From Salminus brasiliensis (lineage: Eukaryota > Chordata > Actinopteri > Characiformes > Bryconidae), in contig NC_132899.1 in assembly GCF_030463535.1 (NCBI RefSeq), positions 18,437,490 through 18,501,489 on the forward strand: a stretch of 64,000 nt of DNA, given 5' to 3'. Made by a program: the position numbers and the translations under genes. This document shows positions 1-12,318 of the stretch, in pieces. The stretch's first letter is position 1. Every line of letters starts with the position of its first letter. The notes beneath the pieces were generated by a model. It worked only from the letters and a program-made list of their open reading frames with translations. It was not told where the DNA came from and made no database searches.

Positions 1-1289
1 GGCCCAGACAGGATATTTTTAGAGCTAAATTATTCATGGCTATCATAAACTCACTGCAGAAAAAATACTTACATGTATAATTTCTTCTGCAATACTTCCT
101 TTCAATCCCGTCAGGTAAGAACTACACCAAACTTACACCAACCTGACAGTTTTTAAGGATGTGAGTTTCTCTCCATTTTAGCCCACTATTCCACTATCTT
201 TGCAATAAATGTCCAAGCAGAACACAGCACCGACAGTCCCATCTTCAAACATGACAACTATCCTGTTCCTCTTGTCAGGCGGATGATGGAACACTGGGAC
301 ATGATTGAACGCTGGGACACTTTAACTGACCAGCAAAATCACCAGACCTCAATCTCAATTCTTAGTGTGAACAGCAGGTGAGATGCTGAAACAGACATAC
401 AAACTATGGCTGCGCACCCACTTAGTGGAAGGGTGGGCTAAAATGGACAGGAAGAGACTCTCAGGAGACTGGTGTAATGCTTACCTGACATGACTGATGC
501 TGTTACGAAGACCAGGAGACAAAGTATTTTGAAAAATAAATCATCTGACGTTTTTTTTTTTTTTTGTCCGTTAAGTAAAACCTCTTAACAATAGAAATGG
601 CCCAAAACTTAAAGGGCATTCAACAAAAAAAGAAATAGGTTTCACTCATGCTTTGCCATACAAAAAAAAAAGTTTTCCCAGCAACAAAGGTCAACTGGCA
701 GCACAGTTACTGCGGAACACATCACAGACATTTTAATTATGGTTATAAAAGTTATGTGTCAACAGCTTGTGGTCTATGGGGATAAATACTTGCAGACAGG
801 TCAAGGTGTCCATGTTTAGTAAGCACCCACAATAGACATGTGAGCGCATTATAAGGAGCGTTTCTGCTTTTTTAATAGATCACAATACTATGAACCCTAT
901 GAGACCTGGGTCCAGTTGTAATGGGAAAGACATGGGCTTGGAAATATTCAGAGTTTGAAAAATGGTCATGTAAAAATTATTTGAACTCTTTTTCATATAT
1001 AAAACACAAACTCTATAAGTGGACCTTTGGGGAAAACAATAAAAATCTATAAATATAAGACATATATATTTAATATATATATTATATTTCAAAATATTAG
1101 AAATGATTTAAGAACAGTTTCTTCCCTCGCACTCTTAAACCAGTCACACCAGCAAAGCCTACCACAACCTGAACACACACATACAGACTTTAAATACAAA
1201 TCTCTCTCTGCACTGAAGCTGTGTACTGTTCTCTCTACCTGAACACCAAGCTTCTATACCTATTACTGCACGGTATACCTTTATATATA
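1..1289. other. No gene seen; AT-rich noncoding DNA
   Basis: I see no exon with convincing splice sites or recognisable protein. Short A and T runs occur near 551-566 and 661-673, and an AT-rich TATATA stretch lies near 1060-1090. Confidence 0.5.
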
Positions 1290-1562
1290 AATGTAATGCT
1301 GTTTACAACACCAGACCTGGTCTACCTCAGCATACACACTCATCAAACCTCATCTTCCATTTACATGCACAACACTCAATTGTATTCACTTCACTACATA
1401 TTTATTTATTTTACTGATTTGTATTTATTGTCTTTTGCACCTTGTCTTGTTATGTCTTGTCTTGTCTATTGTCCTTGCACTTGAGATTTAGCCAACAGTG
1501 TTTCATTGTACTGTACAACCCTGTATTAGCATAATTTCAATAAAGTTGAATTGAATTGAATA
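1290..1562 (+). repeat. LINE-type 3' end with (TTGAA)n tail
   Basis: The stretch ends in an AATAAAG signal followed by tandem TTGAA units, preceded by a CTTGTCTTGTC-rich segment. This layout is typical of the 3' untranslated end of fish non-LTR retrotransposons. No reverse transcriptase frame remains, so the exact clade (L2, Rex1 or other) is not resolved. Confidence 0.5.
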
Positions 1563-3429
1563 TAAGGTTTTGTAATGACACTGGCACCTTGTAACCTTGT
1601 AGCCAACACAACAGCATTATCTTAAATCAACTAATGGATTATTGTTCATAATTTAAATGCTTCAAAATTTACTTAAAGTAAGAACGTAACAATCATTTGA
1701 ATCTTTTGAAACATTAAAATGGATTAAACAGTGATTTAAATCCTTTAAACAGCGAATTTAATCTTAAAAGTGACTAAAATCTTTCAAATTATTCTGAATA
1801 TTTTGAACAGTGAGCCATACATTTTTAAATGGGATTCGTACTTCAATTTGTAATGTCCTCTAAGGTTGGGCACATTTTGAAATTACATTAAATTAGCATT
1901 AATCAACATTAATTCAACAAATCAACTTAAACACAAAGGCTCTTACATGTTTTTTTGTTATGAACATCTACATTTTGTAGATACCTGACATATCTAAAAA
2001 CAAATAGAGATGTAAATATGATTTCAGAAAGGCAATTTAAAATATATTAATATTCATCATCAATTGGACATGAAAGCAGTTTTATTGCTGTGATTTGTTG
2101 GCAATTTTGTATCCTGTTCATTTTGAAATATATGAAATGATGATGCTCCTTTACACATTTTCTGGACATTTCATTAGAGGATTATTAACTCTATAATGTG
2201 GACATTTAATTTCATAGCAAAATTGAATATGAATACCACAGAGATACGAGCAGTCATTCTAATTGAGTTGGCTGAGCGGTGAATCACCATTACCACGTAA
2301 GGCTCTACCAAAGGCATGGTTTCAACTTCACACTGCTGAGGAAGCGTATCATAGTCTCATCATTCAAGAAGTCAAAAATGTTGCCGCCGCCAAAAAGAAA
2401 AAAGTGGTCTCAAGGTGTGAAGATCTAAAAGAGAGGTTAATATTTCAATGAATTCCCTGACGTGCCATGGCATCTGTAATATGGTGATGTGTTTGTGGTA
2501 TTTGAAAGTCAGTACAAACGGCAGACCAAACGGATAAAGGACAACAAACAGAGGGAGGATCAAAGCTAATACCTCAAAGTGGTCTTGCCCACCAAATTAG
2601 TCTGGGAGCAGAAGATAGCTCAGTAATAGTGTGGTTCATTACTTTCAGCATGCTCAATCATTCACAACATATATAAACTGCAAATAGTGCCATAGGACAT
2701 TTTGATTTGCATATTCCTTCTCGTGATCAGAATATAGTTTATGAGCTCTGCAAATTGTGGTGAAGCAATATCTAAGCATAGACTAGCTTTTCTCAATCAA
2801 GACACATCATACACATTTTAGACATGTTCAAATTTTGATTTGTCTCTGTAGGTGATTATTATAATTTTGATGACTACTACTAATAATAACAATAATAATA
2901 ATAACAATAATTAATTGTTTTGTGATAGCCAAATTAAAACCAACAAACTAAAGCATATTTGGCACATGTGCATTAATTACTGATATTCATGATACAAATG
3001 AATAAGATTTAATAATTGTCTTTAATGGCTCTCCTTATATGGGTTGCCTAAGGGCATTTTTTTCTCAGACAGCTTGGTTAAGATCTTGAAGTAAGAAAAT
3101 CTACAAGTCTTGATATTTTTCTCTTTCAGACTAAATTGACTTGCACACTATGCACTAAAATAACGTGAACTTCCCAGCCACACCCTTTGCTAACAGGTGC
3201 ATTAAAAATAAAGCATACAACCTGCATAGAGAAATACTGTATAAAGAAATACTGTCGGTACAATGGGTTGTTCTGAAGAGTGACTTTCAACAGTCATAGA
3301 ATGCCACCTCGATTTGATCAGCTAGAGCTGCCCCAGTCACCTGTAAATTCAGTGGAGTGGAAAGATAAGTAACTACAAATATTTAGTCTTTGGAGTAGGG
3401 AGTAGACCTCACAAAACTCTACCAAGCTC
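1563..3429. other. No gene seen; AT-rich DNA with (TAA)n microsatellite
   Basis: The sequence is AT-rich with a TAA/ATA trinucleotide repeat at about 2878-2912. A 62-codon open frame at 2263-2451 has no recognisable domain and no splice context that would support it as a gene. Confidence 0.5.
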
Positions 3430-3970
3430 TTTGCCACACATTTTAGCATGGGTAGATTGGCATGGAAAATGTGTTCTGTGCTGTGATGATTCACACTTTA
3501 TTACTGGATCTCTGACAGGTAAATCTGGGTTGGAGGATGGACTTAGTGGAGGAATAATTGTATGTGCCTTTGGTTTCAACGTAGGGGAATATGAATTCTT
3601 TAGCATGCAGTGACGAGTTCTTGAGATTTTTCTACTTCTTTGAGGGGAAAAGGTCCTTTCCTGTTTCAGCTTTTGTGCACACAGCAAGTCCAACAAAAGA
3701 ATGATTTGATGTGTTTGATGTGGAAGAACTTGCCTGACAGAGTCCTGACCTCAACTCCATCCAATACATTTGGTATGAGCTGAAACACTAACTGTGATCA
3801 CCCAGTATCAGTGTCAACTTCACTAACTCTCTTGTGGCTCAATAAAAGCAGATGTCTGCAGTCGTGCTCTACAAGCTGGTGCAGGTTGTTATAGTGGAAA
3901 GGGAGTCTCATGTTAATGACCATGTCCATGGTTTTGAAGTGAGATGTTCAATAGAAGCACATGGATGTGA
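3430..3970 (+). mobile_element. Tc1-like transposase remnant (decayed, internally deleted)
   Basis: Translated pieces recall the DDE transposase of fish Tc1-like elements. A block near 3465-3500 reads CVLCCDDSHF, matching the SDESHF catalytic region, followed by a block resembling the glycine-rich GGSIMVWG segment. Near 3735-3790 the frame reads PDLNSIQYIWYELKH, matching the PDLNPIEHLWDELK motif. The third catalytic glutamate is replaced by glutamine, and DNA between the two blocks is missing, so the element is inactive. Confidence 0.75.
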
Positions 3971-5780
3971 TTTTTACAAGCCCACATATCATGTAATGTA
4001 TATCTGAACACAGGAACATCATTAGTCATTTACTGGAATAGAAAGTGCAGATCCTTGTTTTGATGAAAGCTGCAATTTACTTTTACTGCTCAAATCTATT
4101 TAAGACAATCTCACAGATAACCTCCAAATATCATTCACAGGACACAGACAATAGACCCTACAATAGAACCTGAAAGGAATGTACCTGTTCATGCCTCGTG
4201 CAAATTCTACTGAAACCAAATTTCAACTCAGCTTTATTCAAAAGAAGTAAATTATTCACATTGCACCACTTGAATGTTTATTACACTGCCAAACTGGACT
4301 CTGCGGTTGTAGATCATTGAAACTAGTGAAGGACAACAGCATCCCTGCCAATGTTACATTGTTGAATAAAAAAAAACAATATATAATTTTGTTGGGTTAT
4401 TTCCAGAGTGGCAGGTAGTTTTTTCAGTAGTAGGTAGTTAGCCCAGAGGCTTAGTAACAGTAACAACCCAGCCAATAGGTTAATTATCAGCCCCTGAGGA
4501 GGTCAGTTAGAATACTTTATGGCACCTTCCATAAAACTGATATGTTTTAGTATTTGTATTATTTATTTTAAGTAGATATTGTTATTAGTAACATTAGTAA
4601 TAATAATTGTAATTAGATAACATTAGCATGGGTAGATTGGCATGGAGCAATGGAATGTCAAAAAGTATTTACCTTGGGATAATTGAACAATTTTGATAGT
4701 TCGATACATGGAACTAACATTGCCTACCATGAAACCCCAAACACGATTCTCTCCTTCTTCAGAAGAACATCTGGCTCATCCTAAACAGGGCTACAAAACA
4801 GGCCAACTTAAAAATTATAAGATTATGTAATGTAACAGTTGTGACCCCAAAATGTACATGAACTCATAGCGAAAGGTTTTTAAATGTTGGTGAGCCACAC
4901 AGCACAATGTTTTTGAAGTCATCCAGAGGAGACTAACATGAGATATTACCGAATAAACTTCCAAATTAAAATCCTCTGAATAAACAGGGAAAGACAAAGA
5001 CGTCATAAGTCTGGAATGAGTGCAAATCATTTCCATTATAAAGGTCAAAGATGTACATAACCCTCTGGTGGTCCTTTCTATGTTCAGTCAAGGCTGACCC
5101 CTAAGCAGTACTGAACAATGCCACATGGGCGATGATAAAAAATGAAGAGTCTCACGTATTTTTAGAAATCTTATGCAATGTTTCAAGAAAATGGTTTAAA
5201 TGTTTGTCTCTATATATATATTTGATGTCCTGCAGCCTAACACATTTACACTTCTTTCATTTCTGTCATTAAACAAGGAAAGTGAGATCAACATTGGTCC
5301 TGACTTGTTTCCCATGTACAGATTACATATGTTGGGAAAAAAAATATTTATAACCCATAAGTGATTAAATTCCATATTCTACACAGATTGTCTCTTTAAA
5401 AAGTGTATTTTACAGTATAGTGCTAACATGAGGATACTCCATTTTCTGCAGGACTGTAATAATTATATCCGTCACAAGACCTTCTTCCTTGCTCCAGGTA
5501 TTGATGTATCCACTACAGATAATAAAATAACGCAAAACACAGTTTAATAATCCTACACTTCTTTATTTCCTCTGGGGAAATGCTGATTCACAGAAAGCTT
5601 GGTGAGAAACCACCTTATTGCACAAGGCCTTACATATTTTATTATCACCACTCTGAACACATGCATTATTGACCCTGCTCAGAAATAGATTTTCATGTGT
5701 GTTTTCAGGATGATTTCAGCAGTTTAAAAGAACACTACTGTAAGACCCACTGTACATAAAATATAATATATTTTCATTAA
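3971..5780. other. No gene seen
   Basis: Noncoding AT-rich sequence. A phrase of about 24 bases around 4621-4646 (AGCATGGGTAGATTGGCATGG) also occurs at 3443-3465 inside the Tc1-like remnant, so a second short fragment of that element probably lies here. Confidence 0.4.
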
Positions 5781-5799
5781 TATTACTATATTTATAAAT

Positions 5800-5915
5800 G
5801 AGTTTTTTATGAAAAACTATATAAAAAAAAACATGTATCTCCAAATGGTGACTTTACAGGAAAAGGCAAAACTGTTCAAAACTTGGAATGTAAGTTAATG
5901 TAAAACAAAAGTTCG
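5800..5915 (+). repeat. Fragment of a dispersed inverted-repeat element (ATGTATCTCCA family)
   Basis: Begins with ATGTATCTCCA, then GTGACTTTACAGGAAAAGGCAAAA and AATGTAAGTTAATGTAAA. The same order of phrases recurs at 39.05 kb and in part at 36.8, 43.0, 44.0 and 49.5 kb. It looks like a short non-autonomous DNA element. Confidence 0.5.
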
Positions 5916-6019
5916 TTCCACAGATGTGCAAATGCACACACATACACAGTCTAGTTTCTGAAGAGAAGCATTGCCAGAATAGAATAGGACTCTCTGGAAC
6001 AAATAAACATGAGTCTATT

Positions 6020-6305
6020 GGTACCATGCTTAATGCCAGGTGTGGGCCAGCATTGAGTTGTGGAGCAGTGCAACTGTGTTTTCTTGAATTATGAAGCTCA
6101 ATCTAATACTTTTGGGATGAGTTGGGGAGTTCAGTATGAGGTGAGATGGTGATCATCCAACAGCATGACCTCACTAACCCTCTTGTCACTGAATGCAATC
6201 CAGTCCTCACAACAATGCTGCAAATTCTAGTAGAAATCCTTCCCTCGATTTTAGAAGAAACAATGAATTAGCAGGTGTCCCAATACTTTTGTCCACTGAG
6301 TGTAT
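6020..6305 (+). mobile_element. 3' end of a Tc1-like element
   Basis: Carries the phrase CATGACCTCACTAACCCTC and ends in GTGTCCCAATACTTTTGTCCACTGAGTGTA. That is the type of terminal sequence that closes many fish Tc1-like copies. It resembles the 3' half of the remnant at 3.4-4.0 kb but is a separate, 5'-truncated copy. Confidence 0.6.
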
Positions 6306-6432
6306 TGCTACTGGCTTTGTGCACCCAGAAGGATAATGTTTGTCCATTCTACCTTATCACAGAATTATTCAGACTCTATCCAACTGTGTGGTGACCACTG
6401 GTAGTCATTCCACTTTTTTTTCCTAGTTCTAG

Positions 6433-6762
6433 TTACTGTCCTGGTTCAAAGCATGGATGGCTTACAGGAAGAAACTTCTTCTCATCTTCTCTGTGTTTGC
6501 CTTCAGGGAGTGGAGAGCTTCCCTGACAGCAGCAGAGTGAAGAGTCCATTGTTGGCATGGCTGAGGTCATGAACAGGTCAGGGTCAGGCTTTGATGCCTT
6601 CCTGTCCTTCAGCCACTGCACAACAGCTTTGGTGGTGTGCTTGGGGTCAAGGTAAAGAATCTCATTTTCTGCTTTCTGATGAAGGGCTGGAATTTTCTTA
6701 CTATGAGGACTCCTAAAAATCTGCTGATGAGAGATACTCTCACAACTGGATGTTGCTACCAT
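6433..6762 (-). mobile_element. Possible Tc1-like transposase fragment
   Basis: A 109-codon open frame contains LDPKHTTKAVVQWLKDRK, which resembles the QDNDPKHT-x-WLK segment around the second catalytic aspartate of Tc1-like transposases. The rest of the frame has no match that I recognise. It could be a scrambled transposon fragment or a chance frame. Confidence 0.35.
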
Positions 6763-6799
6763 ACCATACTTTACTTTAGGAAGGGAGGTCTGTGGAGAT

Positions 6800-7900
6800 T
6801 ATAAGACGCATTCATCTTTCATTCAATGTTCTGCACCACATTTAGAAAATGCGAAATTGCACTGTTCACTGCAGCAAATTTCTGTAGTTCTGTAGTTTCT
6901 GCTGTAAACAAAATTGTACTGTACAAACTGAATTCAGCCTGTTACTGTATGATCTGTAAAGCATCATAGTCAAAATTCAGTGGCACATGAATTCCACAGT
7001 AAACATATTTAATCCTGTAAATTACAATACTGTAACTTTGAGCAGGATTTGTTGTCAGCAGTTTAAACAATAATCCATATTTGCCAATGTACACCAGTAG
7101 GCAGTGTGCATAGCATGTCCAAAATAAACAATGTGTACATTAAATTTGGATAGATTTTGTTTTCTGGTGGTATTTAGTTGATGACACCATCAGTTTGGTG
7201 TAGGTGTGCCTGTATAATAATAATAATGTATTCTGTATGTACTCCAATGTTGAAAATTATACAAGAAATTATCTTTTTTTCATTTTCTTCATTTTTCAGT
7301 ATATAATTATTTGCCATTCTCAATTTGCAGTTTTAAAATGAATGCAGTAACGCAAGTAGTCTAATATTTGCTGTGATACGTGATAGCAAATACAGTGCTG
7401 CTTATTGCTGTAATCATGATTACTGTAATAAATGACAGGTTTTATAGGTACTGTGATTAAATGTACAGTATCCATACTGTGAAGTTTAATACAGCAACTA
7501 GCTAGCTAATTGCTGTTAGCAAGTTACTGTACATTTTAAAGGATACTTTTACAGTGTTATTTTAATCTTTCCTCTCTCTTTGGTGGTACTCATTGATGTC
7601 CACAAATGTCTGGAATTGAGTGAAACGGAAGTTGCATTGTTTCAGTGAAAAACAGAATGTGTTTGTTGGGTTAGTGCTACGTTGTTGAGTAAAACTCATA
7701 CCTTTCACTACCTATTTGCAAAAGACCTATGTGCAAAATGCCTATACTTTTTTTCTTTTACTTGTTTACATGTTATCTTCCTTGTTGGCCTAACTTCCCA
7801 CTTGTCTGCATCTCTCTACTGCTCTTTGGTTAACTGTCTAACCTCATTGACTATAATTAAATAAATGAGCTAAATGATGTATGAATGAAATCATTAACTT
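6800..7900. repeat. TACAGTA-rich repetitive DNA
   Basis: The interval repeats short motifs such as TACTGTA, TACAGTA and TGCTGTAA many times, a style common in fish miniature DNA elements. No clear terminal repeats could be delimited and no gene is visible. Confidence 0.35.
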
Positions 7901-7914
7901 GCTTTGTATTTTTA

Positions 7915-8330
7915 TTTTTGTTAGAATAGACCCCAAGGTACTTTTACTAGTCTATAATTGCCTTAATGGTGTTGAACCAGCTAACTGCTACATGTGCTAC
8001 AGGAGTCTTTGTAAACTAGTCAGTCCTGCCTAAGGTAAAGATGGAACCAGTTGACAGGGAGCATTAGAAGAGCCCCAACACTAGACACATTTAAATCCAG
8101 GCCGAAAGCATTCCTGTTTGAGCAGGCTTTCAGCTCAGGTAAAAACACTGTTAGCTCGACAACACCTTTGCCCTGTAACAGCTTTATCAACTCCTTAGAG
8201 GTTAAAACAAAACAGTGTGCTGGCATGGATATCCCAAGGATTGATTGACAGCTATAATGTTTTTTATGCTTTTATTTTTTCTTATATCTTTGTATTTTCC
8301 TGTTTATGTAAAGTACTTTGAATCTCACTT
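7915..8330 (+). mobile_element. LINE ORF2 C-terminal remnant and 3' end
   Basis: The plus-strand frame reads RRAPTLDTFKSRPKAFLF, which matches the C-terminal end of L2/CR1-type ORF2 proteins. It is followed by a T-rich 3' tail with AAAGTACTTTGAATC, also typical of these elements. Upstream, a decayed frame near 7930-8040 fits the preceding reverse-transcriptase C-terminal part. Stops and frameshifts show that it is inactive. Confidence 0.6.
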
Positions 8331-9224
8331 ACAAAGTTGATGTTTATGTGACTACACAAACATCATTTGAAAGGGATTGGTTGTTTGCTTCATCTGTTTC
8401 AGTGGTCACATGCACCCACTGTAGTTCATGTAAGCTCACTTTGTGTTGCAGGTGTGACCCCTATGACCTAGCAAAGGCTGCCCTCCTTCACCTGGCAGTG
8501 GAGTTCTCCTATTAGCAGTGACCTATTTGAAAGGTCAAAGAGCCTGCTGAATTATAACTGTGTCTGCAGAGCTACCATGCACAAGCTCAAGCTGCATGGG
8601 TTTTCTAGGACAGGGTTCCCTCTTTACAAACACCAGTCTGGGGCTGCAGCTGAAAGATGCAGACTCAGGATGCCAAGAAGAAAATTAGCATTAAGACGAG
8701 ACAGAGGAGGCAACACGCACACATGCACGCTGACAAAGGAAAGGCTGAATGGGGCACGTACAAATCAAAAAGGTCAATGATTTGAGCCTTGAATCTTGTT
8801 TAGTTTAGAGTTTTCAGATCAGAAAGAGAGAACAACTTACTCACCATTGACTCAAATTGTTCCCTTAAGCAGCTGTTATCCATTAATTATTTGTTATGGG
8901 CTCTAGAGCTACTCATGGTGTAATTTAAAGGTGCCAAAGAGTGCATGCTTGTTAAGTTGTAGTTTGACATATAAAACATTCTAATGCAGAAATGTACATT
9001 TCCACAGCAACAAATCTTGGAAAAAGATCTTATTCTTGAATGAATAATAAAAAGGTACAAAGGCATTTATTGGTAAAGCTCTGTCACAAAGCCATCAGGT
9101 CCTATAATGCAGGGCTGTTGCAGGGCCTGAAGTAACAAGGCCTGATGGTCAGTATTGTTCAGCCTGTTAATATGCTAACATTAAAACGGTGAGCTTAAAA
9201 ATAGCAATGAATTTCAGGAACCTT
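8331..9224. other. No gene seen; moderately complex noncoding DNA
   Basis: The stretch around 8400-8780 is less AT-rich than its surroundings and lacks obvious repeats. I found no supported exon in it. It could be a conserved noncoding element, but that is only a guess from composition. Confidence 0.35.
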
Positions 9225-9227
9225 TTG

Positions 9228-9550
9228 TGGGGAATGGGGCGTGGCCACCGTGACCTGGTAGGCAGTGAGGTTCAAGGACAACACAAACACAAGGCTCAAG
9301 TGACTCATAAAGCTTTATTTAACTCCTCCATCACATCCAATTGAAAACTTAACAAACTAAAAATAATGGCCCAATTGGGGCTCTAACAGTCTCAGCAAAC
9401 ATGTGAAAACATCCTCCTAGTCTCTGGCAGCCTAGTATTCAATCTCCTTGTTCGCTCCACTGGGTAGGACTGACCAGACCCTTTTATGCTGTTCACCTGG
9501 GCTCAGTAGACAAAGAGGGCGGTGTAGGTGGCGCCATGGGTTGCCACACA
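9228..9550 (-). mobile_element. Possible solo LTR
   Basis: On the minus strand the stretch runs from TGTGTGGCAACCC to CATTCCCCA(CA) and contains a TAAATAAAGC polyadenylation-like signal. A short TTTG sequence flanks both ends and may be the target duplication. No internal retroviral genes are adjacent. The boundaries and the call are tentative. Confidence 0.35.
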
Positions 9551-12318
9551 TTTGTATACATGTTTTGGATTTACGACAATTTTATTTTTTTACCCTTTAA
9601 AATGTCCTCATAAAAAAAACACGGAAAAAAGCTTAAAATCAGACAAATTCATGAGAGAACTGTGATGTCAAGTGATGTCACTTCCTCTAAGTCATAACTC
9701 TTAAATGCATACTACACAATATTCATACTACATGCAAGATACATATTAACCTTACCTAGAATGACTATTAGTGGCCTCTTTACCTCACTTTTCATGTATG
9801 TGGGAGAGATCAAAGCTAGCCTGTCTCCACTCCCCCCCTCCACACAAATCCATACACAGAACCCTACTGAGATTGATCTGCAATCGTAGGCGAGGATTTG
9901 GCTCTTCCCTCCACCTGGGACGGTAATAGGCCATGGCCTGGGGAAATCTCATTCCCATGCGTTCCATCCAATGCGGCCCACACCAAAGAGCGCTTCAGAT
10001 TCTGAAAGCAGAAACAGACCTGTAGGCATGTCACGGTCAAATCTCTGCTCCGAAACAGTTTGTTTTCTAAAGCCGCTCTGAAAAAAAAATGTGTCCTAAA
10101 AATAACATCAGCCTAATTTACTGATTCTTGGACACAATAGTGCAAGGCTCAGAAAAGATGTTACCTGTTTTGTACTGTGCATCTTGAATAATACTGTGGT
10201 ATTAGAGAATATATATGTTGTTATATATAGAATTATATACTGTTTTTAATGCTATAGCGTATCTTTGTAGTGAGAGATGGTAGATGGAAGTAAGAAAGTA
10301 GGGTAAGCACTCATAATATTAAATATAAAAAATATAAAATAATATTTACCACATTTACTTTTACCATGAAAGTAAAAGTAAATAAAGAAAAATAAAAAGT
10401 ACAAAAAAAGTAACTGCTCACATTGCCAGCAAATGTATAAATTAATCTGGAATAAGCATATGAGTTATTCCACAGCAACTTCCTTGCTGACAGGTGATTT
10501 CATGGATGTCCATGTAAAAAAACAAGCACACACTATGTTCTATTTAATTTGTGAAACCATATCAAATCTTAAATATTGAATTTACTGTTTATAGTTTGGT
10601 GAATATTTTAACAGTATTTCACTATACATCAATCTGCCTAACTGATCTAATTTGATTTTTGACAAAGTAAATGAAGTTTAGTGTCTCCTAATTTCTTTTT
10701 TACAATATTTACACAATTTTGCTTTTTTTCTGGCAGCTGGAAAAGGAAATGTTGATGGCCAGCAAGACAGGATACAAATATAGTTCACAGACCATTTTAA
10801 TGGTAAATCCTATATTTTTGTAGTGTTTTTGAACTCCCCACTCTCTTGCAGTCTCATCTTTTATTATCATATGCTGATGGCATGGTCCAAACTCACAAAC
10901 AAAAAGGGCTTTGTTTGCGTTTTTCCATGGAAATATATATGACCTTCCAGATATACTAGATATCTATGGTTAATATTTATGTTACAGTTTACTAAAAAAA
11001 AAAAAAAAAGTAAAACTGATCATATTTATTTTATTTATAATTTTATCCAATTTGGAAGGCCAATTACCCAATCCCTCTCCTTGTGAACTCACCCTATCAC
11101 TAGCAATGCTCCAACACTGGAAGGGAGAAGACCGGCACATCTGTGATACACATGAAGTATACTTAACTAAGAAAAAGCAGTAATTAACACTAGTTACTAA
11201 AGTATATTAAAAAATCAAAATGTAATTTCAAAATCACATTAGATAAATCTTGAATGTGTTAATTCAGTTGGGAATAAGCCAATGATCCTACACTGTACCT
11301 CCTTTTATTATCCATAGTACAACACCTGTGGCATTAAAAAACAAAAAAAATCACAAACATTTTCATACCTCTTTTTCTTCAATTAATTTTGATAAATAAC
11401 CTTGTCTGTATCACATCAACAATTGCTATGTTCCAGGCCCAAACAAATACATGGAAACATGCATTGGCATAGCACTGCAAAAAATCATCACACATCAATT
11501 CATTTATAATCTAGACATTATGCAGTACAGATAATACAAGACAAATTTAGGAACAAAAAAATAACACTTTAAATGTATACCTGATATATCGGATATTTTA
11601 AATTTTGGAATTAATTTTGCCCAGAGAACATGGCTAAATACAGTCAAACTCCACTTTCATCCAACTGCATTCACACAATTCTGTCAAATTCACAAAGCAG
11701 ACATTATATTAATTTATGGTGCTGTTATGAGGTGCTGTTTTTAACCTTATGGAAATCAATGCTATTCAAACAGTCTGGTTCCATTAATAAATGGTCATAT
11801 TATTTTTTTTTCCATAATAATATTGCTAGACAGAATAGTAACATATGTGACTTAAATGTTTGCAGCAGAAAATGCACATCTCTTAATTTTCCTCTACAAT
11901 AAGTCATTAAAGACATGTCATTACCAGCAGAGAAGATCAAAGGTCAGTACAGTAATGACAGTTACAAGTCACTTTTAGGAGAGGCCAGGAGAGGGATAGA
12001 GTTACCTTGCATACATGGACACAGTTTGACAGGACAAATACCAATAGGACATCTAGATATGCAGCAAGTTTCTAAATTGTACCCTCAGAATATCACAGTG
12101 CAGCTTTGTAGTGCAAGACTGGCAAATAAACACAAACACTTCTTCACATGGGAATAGGGAACAGTAGAGGCAAATACAATATCCACATTGTACACACATG
12201 CACTCCTCCTCTAGGAAGCAGGTCTCTTCTCTGCTGCTTTACAGGTGGACTGATAGGTGGAAAGCTACTGAGCAGAGAGGCAAGGCTACAGGTCGTTTCA
12301 CTGAGGGCAAACGCAGCA
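9551..12318. other. No gene seen; downstream flank and probable 3' UTR of the VA opsin gene
   Basis: AT-rich DNA with poly-A runs (for example near 10993-11010). The part nearest 12318 should include the 3' untranslated region of the VA opsin gene, but I could not fix a polyadenylation site with confidence. Open frames at 11630-12157 have no recognisable domain. Confidence 0.45.

Noticed and set aside
2263-2451. 62-codon plus-strand frame
   Set aside because: It has no recognisable domain and no splice partners, and lies in AT-rich DNA; probably chance.
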